Part shown: in pieces, positions 52,090 to 61,738 of the stretch | Position numbering within the stretch: position 1 is the first letter of the stretch | Layout: every line of letters begins with the position of its first letter | Assembly: GCF_020386635.1 (NCBI RefSeq) | Contig: NZ_CP081942.1 | Span: 1,984,001 to 2,048,000, forward strand | Origin: Pseudomonas sp. MM211 | Lineage (GTDB): Bacteria; Pseudomonadota; Gammaproteobacteria; Pseudomonadales; Pseudomonadaceae | Length of the DNA stretch: 64,000 bases | Direction: 5' to 3' | The notes under the pieces: generated by a model | Database searches by the model: none | What the model saw: only the letters and a program-made list of their open reading frames with translations | Told to the model about the DNA's origin: nothing | Position numbers and translations under genes: made by a program

Positions 52090-53010
52090 TTACCCGAGCC
52101 CTCGTTGCTGCCATACCCGCGCGGCGCTGTGATGGAGAATGCCGTGGCGGCGGGCCAGGGCGTGGCGATCCTTGCTGTAGCCGCCACCGATCACGCCGAC
52201 CACTGGAATGTCGCGGCCCAGGCACTGATGCAGCACGGCTTCGTCGCGGGCAGCCAGGCCGGCGTCGCTGAGTTGCAGATAGCCGAGGGCATCGTCGCGG
52301 TGCACGTCGACGCCGGCGTCATAGAGCACGATATCTGGCTGATAGAGGGGCAGCAGGTAGTCGAGGGTGTCGTCGACGACTTTCAGGTAGTCGCGGTCGC
52401 CCATGCCACGAGGCAGCGGGATGTCCCAGTCGCTGCTGGCCTTGCGTGCCGGGTAGTTCTGCTCGCAGTGCAGCGACACGGTGACGGCGTTGTCCACGTG
52501 TTCGAGCAGCCGCGCGGTGCCGTCACCCTGGTGAACGTCGCAATCGAAGATCAGTACGCGATGCGCCTTGCCGCTTTCCAGCAGGTAACGGGCGATCACG
52601 GCCAGGTCGTTGAAGATGCAGAAGCCTGCCGGGTAATCGTAGTGGGCGTGGTGGGTGCCGCCTGCCAGGTGACAGGCCAGGCCGTGCTGCAGCGCCTGCT
52701 CGGTTGCCAGTAGCGAGCCACCCACTGCCCGTACGGTGCGGTGCGCCAGTTCCGGGCTCCACGGCAAACCGAGGCGACGCTGATCTTGGTGGCTCAGCTC
52801 GCCGCTCAGGTAACGCTCGATATAGGCGGGGCAGTGGCAGAGGGCGAGGATGTCCGCAGGGCAGATTTGCGGACGCAGCAGGTCGGCATCCCGGGTCAGG
52901 CCGCTGTCCACCAGGTGGTCGCGCAACAGACGGAATTTCTCCATCGGGAAGCGGTGGCCTTCGGGAAAGGGCGGGCTGTAGTCGTCGTGGTAGATCAGCG
53001 GCAGGGGCAT
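52090..53010 (-). CDS. Histone deacetylase-like zinc hydrolase
   Basis: The 306-residue protein has the HDAC-family fold. Catalytic His pair: GGTHHAHYDYPAGFCIFND. Zinc ligands: FDCDVHQGDGTA and YDAGVDVHRDDALG. In bacteria such enzymes act on acetylpolyamines, acetoin-related or acetylated small molecules. It is the first gene of a minus-strand pair with the flavoprotein (29 bp gap) and is divergent from a GNAT acetyltransferase gene (48 bp). Acetyl transfer and removal on the same small molecule is possible but unproven. Confidence 0.87.
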   Translation of the reverse strand: MPLPLIYHDDYSPPFPEGHRFPMEKFRLLRDHLVDSGLTRDADLLRPQICPADILALCHCPAYIERYLSGELSHQDQRRLGLPWSPELAHRTVRAVGGSLLATEQALQHGLACHLAGGTHHAHYDYPAGFCIFNDLAVIARYLLESGKAHRVLIFDCDVHQGDGTARLLEHVDNAVTVSLHCEQNYPARKASSDWDIPLPRGMGDRDYLKVVDDTLDYLLPLYQPDIVLYDAGVDVHRDDALGYLQLSDAGLAARDEAVLHQCLGRDIPVVGVIGGGYSKDRHALARRHGILHHSAARVWQQRGLG

Positions 53011-53058
53011 ACAATGGCGGCGTTTGGTGAACCCTGGGCAGTATGCACGAGAAGCGAA

Positions 53059-53613
53059 ATGGATGTGATCGAGCTGCAGACGCCGCGCCTGTACCTGAGC
53101 GCCTGGCGTGATGACGACCTCAATGAGCTGGCGGCCCTGTGCGCTGACGAGCAGGTAATGCGCCATTTTCCGGCGCCGTTGAGCCTTGAGCAGAGCCAGG
53201 CATTACTGGCGCGCTTGCAGCAGCACTTCAGGCAGCATGGGTTTTGTTTCTGGGCGCTGCGGCGTCGAGAGGACGGACGCTTCGTCGGCATGACCGGGCT
53301 GGCCCATGTCGGCTTCGAGGCCGCCTTCACGCCGGCGGTGGAAATCGGTTGGCGATTGCTGCCGGAACATTGGGGAAAGGGATACGCCCAGGAGGCCGCT
53401 CGTGCGGCACTGGACTGCGCCTTCGAGCGCCTGGAACTGGAGCGAGTGGTGTCCTTCACTGCCACCGTGAATGCCCCCTCGCAGCAGGTGATGCAGGCGC
53501 TCGGCATGCAGCCGGCCGGCAGCTTCGAGCACCCAGCGCTGGCGCCCGGGCACCCGCTACGTCCGCACCTGCTGTATCGGATCATGCGCGGCGAATGGCC
53601 GAAGCGGGGCTGA
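53059..53613 (+). CDS. GNAT acetyltransferase, RimJ/RimL-like
   Basis: The 184-residue protein starts MDVIELQTPRLYLSAWRDDD, the common line of the RimJ/RimL group, and has the acetyl-CoA loop EHWGKGYAQEAARAALD. NAPSQQVMQALGMQ follows. It is divergent from the HDAC-like gene. The acceptor is unknown. Confidence 0.85.
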   Translation: MDVIELQTPRLYLSAWRDDDLNELAALCADEQVMRHFPAPLSLEQSQALLARLQQHFRQHGFCFWALRRREDGRFVGMTGLAHVGFEAAFTPAVEIGWRLLPEHWGKGYAQEAARAALDCAFERLELERVVSFTATVNAPSQQVMQALGMQPAGSFEHPALAPGHPLRPHLLYRIMRGEWPKRG

Positions 53614-53733
53614 GCCTGTCGCCTCCGTCCTCATGCCACGATTCCTGACAGGCGGCAAAGGCATTACCATTCACCGTCCGCGCACCCCGCGCGTGTCGCA
53701 GTATTGCCCTGGGTAGGGGCCGTGGAGAACCGT

Positions 53734-54603
53734 ATGAGTCAAGTCCTGCAAGAATTGGTGGCGCTGCTGAGCCTCGAGGCCATCGAGGAAAACCTGTTCC
53801 GTGGCGTCAGCCAGGATCTTGGTTTTCGCCAACTCTTCGGCGGTCAGGTGCTGGGCCAGTGCGTGTCGGCGGCCACTCAGACGGTCGAGACCGATCGCCA
53901 TGTGCACTCACTGCATGGCTACTTTCTGCGCCCAGGCGATGCGGCTCTGCCTGTGGTGTATCAAGTCGACCGCGTGCGTGACGGCGGCAGTTTCAGCACC
54001 CGCCGAGTAACGGCGGTGCAGAAGGGCAAGGCGATCTTCACCTGCAGCGCCTCGTTCCAGTACCTCGAGGAAGGGCTCCACCATCAGGCGCAGATGCCTG
54101 ATGTGCCGGGCCCTGAAGGGCTGCGTTCGGAAACCGAACTGGCCAGTCTGGTAGCCGACTCGCTGCCGCCTCGAGTACGCGAGCGTGTGCTGTTCGACAA
54201 GCCCATCGAAATTCGCCCGGTGACCGTCGATAACCCATTCGCGCCCAAGGTCAGTGAGCCGGTCAAGTACGTGTGGTTCCGCGCCGACGGCGAGTTGCCG
54301 GACACACCTGCCATCCACAAGTACCTGCTTGGCTATGCCTCGGACTTCAATCTGCTGACCACCTCGATGCTGCCCCACGGCGTATCGGTGTGGCAGAAGT
54401 TCATGCAGGTGGCCAGCCTCGATCACTCCATCTGGTTCCACGGCAACCTGCGCATGGACGATTGGCTGCTCTACGCCATGGACAGCCCCTGGGCCGGTAA
54501 CGCCCGAGGTTTTTCCCGCGGCAGCGTGTTCAATCGCCAGGGGCAACTGGTCGCCTCGGTGGCTCAGGAAGGCCTGATTCGTCTGCGTGAAGACTGGCGC
54601 TGA
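53734..54603 (+). CDS. tesB: Acyl-CoA thioesterase II
   Basis: The 289-residue protein has two hot-dog domains. FGGQVLGQCVSAATQTV marks the first; the active Asp is in YASDFNLLTTSML, with SLDHSIWFHG and VASVAQEGLIRLR following as in TesB. It hydrolyses medium- and long-chain acyl-CoA. ATG 53734 follows GGAGAAC. Confidence 0.93.
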   Translation: MSQVLQELVALLSLEAIEENLFRGVSQDLGFRQLFGGQVLGQCVSAATQTVETDRHVHSLHGYFLRPGDAALPVVYQVDRVRDGGSFSTRRVTAVQKGKAIFTCSASFQYLEEGLHHQAQMPDVPGPEGLRSETELASLVADSLPPRVRERVLFDKPIEIRPVTVDNPFAPKVSEPVKYVWFRADGELPDTPAIHKYLLGYASDFNLLTTSMLPHGVSVWQKFMQVASLDHSIWFHGNLRMDDWLLYAMDSPWAGNARGFSRGSVFNRQGQLVASVAQEGLIRLREDWR

Positions 54604-54719
54604 ACGATGTGTAAATGACGCCAAAATCTTGAGCTGGTGGACAGTTTTTCCATCGTCGCTGATAGCGGGTGTCCTTTTTTTCTGTAGGACATCTGCTCAG
54701 GGCTTACTCGCTCTTCTCT

Positions 54720-54805
54720 CACGTCAATAAATATTATCCATTCGAATCAGTATGTTGATGGCCCTATTAGACAGATGTAGAAAATAAGGCTGATTTATTG
54801 ACGTG
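54720..54805 (+). promoter_or_regulatory. csu upstream region: long inverted repeat around a promoter
   Basis: CACGTCAATAAAT (54720-54732) and ATTTATTGACGTG (54793-54805) are perfect 13-bp inverted repeats 60 bp apart. Inside the loop TTGATG (54755-54760) and TAGAAA (54778-54783) form a -35/-10 pair with a 17-bp spacer, pointing to the pilus operon. The 311-bp gap holds no gene; a small hairpin with TGTCCT/AGGACA arms lies at 54670-54691. Confidence 0.5.
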
Positions 54806-54914
54806 TGCAATTGCCTGAACGTGGTCGACCCTTGTCCTGTCTCCCTCTTAACGCCCGGATGCGGCTGTCCGGGTTCCTGAGCATGGGAGTTTCTTGAGTC
54901 TGCAGGAGACGGTT

Positions 54915-55448
54915 ATGCGGCGTTCAGCGCTATTGGTTTCATCCCTTTTGGCCTTGGCCATTAGCTCGACGGCGAATGCAGCCGGTACCGTTACCGGTCA
55001 GCTTGGCATTCAACTGGTCATCACCGATGGCTGCACCGTGGGTAACGGCGGTTCTGCCGGGGGCACGTTCGGCAATATCGATTTCGGCAGCGTTGCCGCC
55101 ATCACCGCGCCGCTTGAAGCGCAGTCCGTGGGTTCCGGCGGCGGTGGCTCGTTCAGCGTGACGTGCAACAACGGCACCGATTACAGCGTGACCCTCGACA
55201 GCGGCGGCAATCCCGCCGGCGGCCAGCGCAATATGAGCAATGGCACCGATCTGATCGCCTATAACCTGTTCCAGGATGCCGGCCGCACCACGCCTTGGGG
55301 CGACGGTAGCAATGGCGGCGACACGCTGGATTCGACTGGCAACGGCGAAGTGCAGGAGATCGTCGTCTATGGCCAGGTGCCGCCCCGCGCAGCCGTGCCG
55401 TCGGTGGGTACCTACACCGATACCGTGCAGGTGACGGTGGCCTGGTAA
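54915..55448 (+). CDS. Csu pilus major subunit-like (spore coat U domain), CsuA/B
   Basis: The 177-residue protein has a signal peptide (ALLVSSLLALAISSTANA) and the SCPU domain: two Cys (GCTVGN and VTCNNG), GNIDFG, YNLFQDAGRTTPWGDG and the closing YTDTVQVTVAW. This is the subunit type of archaic chaperone-usher (Csu) pili used for biofilm attachment. ATG 54915 follows AGGAGACGG. It is first in the operon, as csuA/B is. Confidence 0.85.
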   Translation: MRRSALLVSSLLALAISSTANAAGTVTGQLGIQLVITDGCTVGNGGSAGGTFGNIDFGSVAAITAPLEAQSVGSGGGGSFSVTCNNGTDYSVTLDSGGNPAGGQRNMSNGTDLIAYNLFQDAGRTTPWGDGSNGGDTLDSTGNGEVQEIVVYGQVPPRAAVPSVGTYTDTVQVTVAW

Positions 55449-55506
55449 ACGCCTGCAGGCGATTCGCCCAATCGCCTGCGAACCCGCTCTCTGTCTGGAA
55501 ACTGCC

Positions 55507-56019
55507 ATGACCGGCTACCGGCCCGTCCTACTGGTGGCGCTGCTGGCGCTCGCCCCGGGTTTACTCACTGCCGCGACCAAAACCGCGACCATCGGCCTGT
55601 TCGCCGAGATACTGCCTGCCTGCAGCGCGGGCAGCACGGCAGCGAACGACCTTGGCCAGTTCGGCACCTTCGACCTCGGCACCCATTCCATTCTGCGCCC
55701 TCCACTGGATGTGGTCGGCCAGCCGGGCAATGGCGCGCTGCGGGTCAATTGCCTGAGCAACACGCCCTATCAGGTGCTGATCAGCGCCGGTGGCAGTGGC
55801 AACGTCAACGCCCGGCGCCTGCAGGGGCCAAGCGCGCAGATCGCCTACAACCTCTACACCTCGGCAAGCTACCAGACCGTTTGGGATAACACGGTGGGCA
55901 TCAGCCGCACCGGTACCGGCCAGGATCAATGGCTGCCGGTTTATGGCCGGGTACCGGCGCAGCGTTCCCCTGCGGCGGGCATCTACCGAGATACGGTAAC
56001 CGTCACGGTGAAGTGGTGA
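55507..56019 (+). CDS. Csu pilus subunit, CsuA-like
   Basis: The 170-residue protein is a second SCPU-domain pilin: signal peptide, then ACSAG and VNCLSN cysteines, AYNLYTSASYQTVWDN and the last strand YRDTVTVTVKW. It should be a minor or linker subunit. Gap to the first subunit gene 58 bp. Confidence 0.82.
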   Translation: MTGYRPVLLVALLALAPGLLTAATKTATIGLFAEILPACSAGSTAANDLGQFGTFDLGTHSILRPPLDVVGQPGNGALRVNCLSNTPYQVLISAGGSGNVNARRLQGPSAQIAYNLYTSASYQTVWDNTVGISRTGTGQDQWLPVYGRVPAQRSPAAGIYRDTVTVTVKW

Positions 56020-56024
56020 CGTCG

Positions 56025-56567
56025 ATGCGACGCGCCTGGCCATTCGCGATTCTGCTCGCCGCACTGGATGCGCTCGCTGATACCGGCACCAACGAGCTAC
56101 GTGTCGACCGGCAATTTCAGGTACGTGCGGTGATTACCGCCGGTTGCCTGCTCGGCAGCGGCGGCAGCGATGTGACCAGCTACGGCAACATCAATTTCGG
56201 CCAGATCAGCAGTCTCGGCAGTCCGGTGAGCCAGACCAGTACGCCTGGTAGCGGCTCCATCGTGCTGCAGTGCACACCGGGCATCCCATTGACCATCGGC
56301 ATCGGTTCCGGGGCCAACGCCAGCAGTGTGACTGGCGGGCGTTTTCTGGCCAAAGGCGGCGAACGTCTGCGTTATCAACTATACAAGGACAGTGCCTTCA
56401 GCAATGTCTGGGGGGACGGCAACAACGGTGCCACAGCTCTCAGCGCGACGTTTCCCTCTGCTGGGGGCACTCAGAGTTATCCGGTCTATGCCCGGCTGTT
56501 CAGCGTTACGCCGATGCCCAGTGCCGGTGTTTACAGCGACGTGGTGACCGTTACCGTGAGTTATTGA
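56025..56567 (+). CDS. Csu pilus subunit, CsuB-like
   Basis: The 180-residue protein is the third SCPU-domain subunit, with a signal peptide, GCLLGSGG, NINFGQ, CTPGIPL and a closing VYSDVVTVTVSY. It may start at ATG 56025 or at GTG 56016, which overlaps the previous stop codon. Like the others it ends in an aromatic residue, needed for donor-strand or chaperone binding. Confidence 0.8.
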   Translation: MRRAWPFAILLAALDALADTGTNELRVDRQFQVRAVITAGCLLGSGGSDVTSYGNINFGQISSLGSPVSQTSTPGSGSIVLQCTPGIPLTIGIGSGANASSVTGGRFLAKGGERLRYQLYKDSAFSNVWGDGNNGATALSATFPSAGGTQSYPVYARLFSVTPMPSAGVYSDVVTVTVSY

Positions 56568-56581
56568 ACAGGGAGATCCAC

Positions 56582-57361
56582 ATGGCCCGAGCGGCATGGC
56601 AGCACCTCGATTTTCTTCATGCCAGAGCAGGGGCTTTAGTTTTACTACTGATGTTCGCGGGCCATGCGGCCGCAGCCAGTTCGGTGTTGATCTGGCCGAT
56701 CAACCCGGTGATCGAGGCCGAGCAGAAAGCAGTGGCGCTGTGGCTGGAAAACCGTGGCCAGGCACCGGTCAATCTACAGATACGGGTCATGGACTGGAAA
56801 CAGTCGGACTTCGAGGATCGCCTGGACGCGCAGCGTGAAGTGGTCGGTAGCCCACCGGTGGTGACCATCGCTCCGGGCAAGCGGCAGATGATCCGCCTGA
56901 TGGTCATGCAGGCGCCGCAGGCCGGGCTGCAGCGAGCCTATCGGGTGCTGATCGACGAGATGCTCGACAGCAATGCGGCCCCCGATCCGCAGTTGGGGGT
57001 GAAGTTTCAGATGCGCTATTCCATCCCCCTGTTCGTGTTCGGCAGCGGCTCTGCGCCAGAGGGAGCCGCCGAACAGGCTGGCAAGACCGTGCAGCCCCTG
57101 GCGCCAAAACTCGTCTACCAGATTCAGCAGCAAGGCGGCACACGCTTCCTGCAACTGCGTAACGAGGGTACTGCCCATGCGCGATTGTCGGCGGTGAGGT
57201 TCGTTGGCAGCGGCAAACAGCAGGTGATCGCCGAGGGGCTGCTCGGTTACGTGTTGCCCGGTGCGCAAATGCGCTGGCCGTTGCCCCCGGGTGCTGATGG
57301 CGCGGTGCTGGAGGCCATGGTCAATGACCGCAAAGAGCCCCTGTCGATACCACGGCAGTGA
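56582..57361 (+). CDS. Pilus periplasmic chaperone, CsuC-like
   Basis: The 259-residue protein has a signal peptide ending GHAAA and an immunoglobulin-like chaperone fold: SSVLIWPINPVIEAEQKAVA, LWLENRG, and the basic cleft region GKRQMIRLMVM. It should fold and cap the subunits before the usher. ATG 56582 follows GGGAGATCC. Confidence 0.87.
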   Translation: MARAAWQHLDFLHARAGALVLLLMFAGHAAAASSVLIWPINPVIEAEQKAVALWLENRGQAPVNLQIRVMDWKQSDFEDRLDAQREVVGSPPVVTIAPGKRQMIRLMVMQAPQAGLQRAYRVLIDEMLDSNAAPDPQLGVKFQMRYSIPLFVFGSGSAPEGAAEQAGKTVQPLAPKLVYQIQQQGGTRFLQLRNEGTAHARLSAVRFVGSGKQQVIAEGLLGYVLPGAQMRWPLPPGADGAVLEAMVNDRKEPLSIPRQ

Positions 57362-57387
57362 TCATGCGGTTCGGTGGTCATTGAACG

Positions 57388-59716
57388 ATGCCCTTTGGAA
57401 TGCGCGTTGCCCTGGCCCATTGGCTCGGCGCTTTGCTGTTGCTGGTGGGGCAGGGGCTGCAGGCGCAGCAGATGCCCGATGAATACGTTCTCTATCTGGA
57501 ACTGGTGGTCAATGAACTGTCGACCGAGCGGATCGTGCCGGTGACCTATCGCGCCGGCCGCTATCTGCTCGACAGCGACGAGTTGCGCGCTGTCGGCGTG
57601 CCGTTGGCCGAGGATGCCAGCGGGTTGCAGGATCTGGCCGACATCCAGGGGCTGCAGAGCGACTATCAGCAGGAGTTTCAGCAACTGAAACTGACCCTGC
57701 CCAGCGATTGGCTGCCTGACCAGGCGGTGGGGCAGACCCAGGTTTATGACGGGGTGGCGGCACAGAGCTCGTTCGGGGCACTGCTCAACTACGACTTCTA
57801 TTACAGCGACAGTGACGAAGGCTCGCGCCTGCTTAACGGCTGGCTGGAGCAGCGGGTGTTCGGCAGCATGGGGCGGCTCAGCAACAGCGGCGTATATCGC
57901 CATGCCTTCTCAGGCAACAGTGCTCAGGGCGATGGCTACATTCGCTACGACACCTTTTGGCGCTATAACGACCAGCAGCGGATGCTCAGCTACGAGGCCG
58001 GTGACCTGATCACCGGTGCGCTGACCTGGAACCGTGCGGTGCGCATCGGTGGGGTGCAGCTATCGCGCAATTTCGCCCTGCGCCCGGGACCTGATCACCT
58101 ACCCGTTGCCGAGCTTCAGTGGCGATGCCGCAGTACCGACCTCGGTGGATCTGCTGATCAACAACAGTCGGGTCAGCAGTGAAATGCTCAACCCCGGCCC
58201 CTTCACTATCAGCAGCGTGCCCTTTATCAGCGGCGCGGGCACCGCGACTGTCGTCGCCACCGATGCATTGGGGCGTCAGGTGGCCACCGAGGTGCCGTTC
58301 TACGTGACCAACACCTTGCTGCAGAAGGGCCTCTACGATTACTCGCTGTCCGCCGGCAAGCTGCGTCAGGACTACGGTGTGGAAAACTTCGCCTACGGCA
58401 GCCAGGCCGCCAGCGGCACGTTCCGCTATGGCGTGAGCGACGGTTTCACCCTGGAAAGCCATGGTGAAAGTGGTGATGACCTGCGCCTGGTGGGGCTGGG
58501 CGGCACCTTCGCGGTAGGCACCTGGGGCACCCTGGGAACCTCGCTTTCCTACAGCGAGCACGCCGGCCAGCGCGGCCAGCAACTGAGCCTGGGCTACAGC
58601 TATTACTCACCGTTGTTCGGCCTCGCCATGCAGCGCGTGCAGCGCGACGAAGCCTATGCCGACCTCAGCGTGATCAGCGCCCTGCAGAGCAGCCGTGGGA
58701 TTTCGGGGCTAGCAAAGACCACCGATCAGGTGACCCTGTCGCTGAACCCCAGACGCATCGGCAATATCGGCATCGGCTATTTTGCCAGCGAGATGCATGA
58801 CGGTACCCGCAGTCGTCTGGTCAACCTATCCTGGTCACGGGGGCTGCCTGGCAACAGCAACCTGTTCCTGTCGCTCAACCGCGAAATCGGTGAGCCCGGC
58901 TATTCCGCGCTGCTGCAATGGATGATTCCCTTCGACCTGCGCTCCACCCTCAGCGTCGGCGTGGAGCGTGATCGTAACGGTGGCTATCGGCAGCGCAGCA
59001 ACTTCGGTCGCAGCGCACCCAGTGAAGGCGGGGTGGGTTACAACCTGGCCTATGCTGCCGGTAACGGCGACCGCTACGCCCAGGCCGACATGACCTGGCG
59101 TGCGCGGCATGCCCAGTATCAGGCCGGCGTATACGACGACGGCGGGCGGCGCACCTACTGGGGCGATGTCAGCGGCTCCGTGGTGGCGATGAGTGGTGGG
59201 GTGTATGCCAGCAACCGCATCGATGACGCTTTCGTGCTGGTCAGCACCGATGGCTATGCCGGCGTGCCGGTGAGTTTCGAGCACCAGTTGCTCGGCGAGA
59301 CCAATTCCCGTGGGCATTTGCTGGTGCCCTGGGTGCCTTCCTACTACCCGGGCCAGTACGCCATCGATTCACTGGGGCTGCCGGCCAATATCCGCACCCC
59401 GGAGGTCGAGCGCAGCATCGCGGTGCACGAGGGCAGCGGTGCAATGCTCGACTTCGAGCTGCGCCGGGTGGTGGCGGCGAGCATCGTGCTGATCGACAGC
59501 CGCGGTGAAGTGTTGCCCCGTGGCAGTCAGGTGACCCTGCAGGATCGCGACCGGCAGGCCACCGTTGGCTGGGATGGCCTGGTGTATTTCGAGGGGCTGC
59601 AGAAAAACAATCGCTTGCAGGTGGCGTTGCCCGATGGCGGCGTGTGCGCCGCTGCGTTCGAGTTGGAAAGTCTCGATGAGGAAATGTCCCTGGTGGGGCC
59701 ACTGACATGCCGTTGA
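57388..59716 (+). pseudogene. Outer membrane usher, CsuD-like, with a one-base frameshift
   Basis: The gene would encode a 775-residue usher. Its first 231 or so codons (57388-58085) are in one frame: signal peptide (LGALLLLVGQGLQA), N-terminal domain, then barrel strands up to GGVQLSRNFALRP. The other 540 codons are in the +1 frame and begin DLITYPLPSFSGDAAV, the normal continuation. The break lies in the GGG at 58086-58088, where one G too many turns CCG-GAC into CCC-GGG-AC. The first frame stops at 58182, giving a truncated 264-residue product. Nothing else is damaged, including the C-terminal domain. The change may be a real recent mutation, a phase-variable site or a sequencing error. 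If real, no pilus could be exported. Confidence 0.85.
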
Positions 59717-59727
59717 AGGAGGCGAAG

Positions 59728-60687
59728 GTGAGAGCGATTCTGCTGGCGTTACTGCTTACGTTGCCGGGGCTTGCCGCGGCGGAATGCACCGCGCCGGGAT
59801 CGACGGTGTCGCTGGGCACCACCAACTCCCTGAGCCTGATCACCACCGCACCCCAGGCAGCCGGTAGCGGTGGCATTCTGTGTACGGGCAGCCTGACGCT
59901 GCTGGCCAACAACTTCATGCGCGTCACTCTCAACAGCGCAGCGGTTCTAAGCCGCGATGGCCGGCAGATTCCGTTGCAGGTGTTCACCAACTCCGGTTAC
60001 ACCAACGCCCTGCAGCCTGGCCAGCCCGTTACCCTCAATGGCGCGACCCTGTTGAACCTGGGTGGCAGTGGCGCGACGGTGCCGCTGTATTTCCGTACCG
60101 CCACTGGCGCCAACGTACCGGCCGGCACCTATACTGCCACCCTGAGCCTGACCTGGCAGTACGCCGTGTGCACAGGCCTCAGCGCTCTGGGTATATGCAC
60201 GAACTGGAGTCGCAGCCCAGGGGTGCCACTGCCAACCTGTGTGGTGCTGGTCTGCAACCCGCCGGCCTCCTGGGGAACGGGCAGCCCGGTTACGGTGACG
60301 GTCAGCCTGGTGGTCACCAAGGCCTGTGTGATCAGCAATAGCGAGCTGGTGATGGATTTCGGTACCCAGGCGCTGGTCAGCCAGTTCGCGCCGGTTACCC
60401 GCAACATCAGTGTCACCTGCACCAATACCGAGGGCTATACCGTGGGCTTCGACAACGGCCAGAACTACCAGGCGCCTTGGCGGCGCATGGCCAGCGGCAG
60501 CAATCGGCTCAACTACAACCTGTATTTCCCCAATACCACCACCGTCTGGACTACCAGCCAGACGCAACCGATGGTCGGCAACGGCCTGCAGCAGAGCGTG
60601 CCGTTCCTGGGCATCATCGACCCCAACCAAGCCAACGTACCGGTCGGCACCTACACGGACAACGTGACGGTGATCATCATGTATTGA
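59728..60687 (+). CDS. Csu tip adhesin-like subunit, CsuE
   Basis: The 319-residue protein has two SCPU-type domains in tandem, as CsuE has. The signal peptide is VRAILLALLLTLPGLAAA. The N-terminal domain has ECTAPG and ILCTG; the C-terminal has ACVISN, VTCTNTEGYTVGFDNG and a closing YTDNVTVIIMY. GTG 59728 is preceded by GGAGG at the best distance; ATG 59707 in the usher's end is an alternative. Proteins of this place bind surfaces at the pilus tip. Confidence 0.84.
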   Translation: MRAILLALLLTLPGLAAAECTAPGSTVSLGTTNSLSLITTAPQAAGSGGILCTGSLTLLANNFMRVTLNSAAVLSRDGRQIPLQVFTNSGYTNALQPGQPVTLNGATLLNLGGSGATVPLYFRTATGANVPAGTYTATLSLTWQYAVCTGLSALGICTNWSRSPGVPLPTCVVLVCNPPASWGTGSPVTVTVSLVVTKACVISNSELVMDFGTQALVSQFAPVTRNISVTCTNTEGYTVGFDNGQNYQAPWRRMASGSNRLNYNLYFPNTTTVWTTSQTQPMVGNGLQQSVPFLGIIDPNQANVPVGTYTDNVTVIIMY

Positions 60688-60730
60688 GCAGGTATGCTGC
60701 GGTCTCGATTCTGCAGTGGCCGGAGGGGCG

Positions 60731-61327
60731 ATGAGTCTGCAGCGCTACACCCATTGGGTTTTCGATATGGACGGCACCCTGACCATCGCCGTGCATGATT
60801 TCGCCGCCATCCGCGTGGCGCTGGATATCCCACCTGAGGACGACATTCTTCATCACCTGGCCGCGCTTCCCGCGGATGTATCTCGGGCCAAGCACGCCTG
60901 GCTGCTCGAGCATGAGCGCGAACTGGCCGTCGCCGCGCGGCCAGCGGCAGGGGCCGTTGCGTTGGTGCGCGGCCTGCATGCGCGTGGCCTGCGCCTCGGC
61001 ATTCTGACTCGCAATGCCCGTGAGCTGGCGCTGTTGACCCTGCAGGCCATTGGCGTGGACGACTGCTTCGCACCGGCTGACATTCTCGGTCGCGACGAAG
61101 CGCCGCCGAAACCCGACCCCGGCGGCCTGCTGCACTTGGCTGACCGCTGGCAGGTGGCGCCCCAGGACATGGTCATGGTCGGCGACCATCGCCATGATCT
61201 GGCCTGTGGCCGCGCCGCCGGCAGCGCTACCGTGCTGGTTAATCTGCCGACCAATCCCTGGCCGGAATTGAGCGATCACTTCGTCGCCGATTGCACGGCT
61301 CTTCAGCGCTTGTCGCTGGGCGCCTGA
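60731..61327 (+). CDS. HAD-superfamily hydrolase
   Basis: The 198-residue protein has HAD motif I FDMDGTL, motif II in LGILTRNA, the motif III Lys region (PPKPDPGGLL) and motif IV MVGDHRHDL. It is close to phosphoglycolate phosphatase-like enzymes. ATG 60731 follows GGAGGGG. Its last 25 bases overlap the convergent cueR gene. Confidence 0.88.
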   Translation: MSLQRYTHWVFDMDGTLTIAVHDFAAIRVALDIPPEDDILHHLAALPADVSRAKHAWLLEHERELAVAARPAAGAVALVRGLHARGLRLGILTRNARELALLTLQAIGVDDCFAPADILGRDEAPPKPDPGGLLHLADRWQVAPQDMVMVGDHRHDLACGRAAGSATVLVNLPTNPWPELSDHFVADCTALQRLSLGA

Positions 61328-61734
61328 GCCACCTTGCAGCATCCGTCACCAGCCTGCAGGTCATCGAGAATCGGGCAGTCGGGGCGATGATCGCCCTGGC
61401 AGTGATCCACCAGATTCTGCAGCGTATCGCGCAGGGCTTCGAGTTCGGCGATCTTGCCGTTGAGCGCGTCGATATGCTCCACGGCCAGGGCTTTTACATC
61501 GGCACTGGCCCGTTCGCGGTCGTGCCACAGGGCCAGCAGCTTGCCCGACTCGGCCAGCGAGAAGCCCAGGTCACGAGCCCGGCGGATGAAGCGCAGGCGC
61601 TGCAGGTCATCGTCGCCGTACTGGCGATAACCACTTTCGCTGCGCCCGGCACTGGGCAGCAGGCCGATGGCTTCGTAGTAGCGGATCATCTTGGCGCTGA
61701 GCCCGGTGTGCTTGGCCGCCTGACCGATATTCAT
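61303..61734 (-). CDS. cueR: Copper-responsive MerR regulator CueR
   Basis: The 143-residue protein starts MNIGQAAKHTGLSAKMIRYYE, the MerR helix-turn-helix with its wing (YRQYGDDDLQRLRFI), followed by a dimerisation helix. The copper-binding loop has C-x7-C (HCQGDHRPDC), as in CueR. ATG 61734 follows AGGAGTG; it lies 4 bp after the copA stop, so the two form an operon. It should activate copA when cytosolic Cu(I) rises; the promoter lies outside the window. Confidence 0.93.
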   Translation of the reverse strand: MNIGQAAKHTGLSAKMIRYYEAIGLLPSAGRSESGYRQYGDDDLQRLRFIRRARDLGFSLAESGKLLALWHDRERASADVKALAVEHIDALNGKIAELEALRDTLQNLVDHCQGDHRPDCPILDDLQAGDGCCKVAQAPSDKR

Positions 61735-61738
61735 CGCA

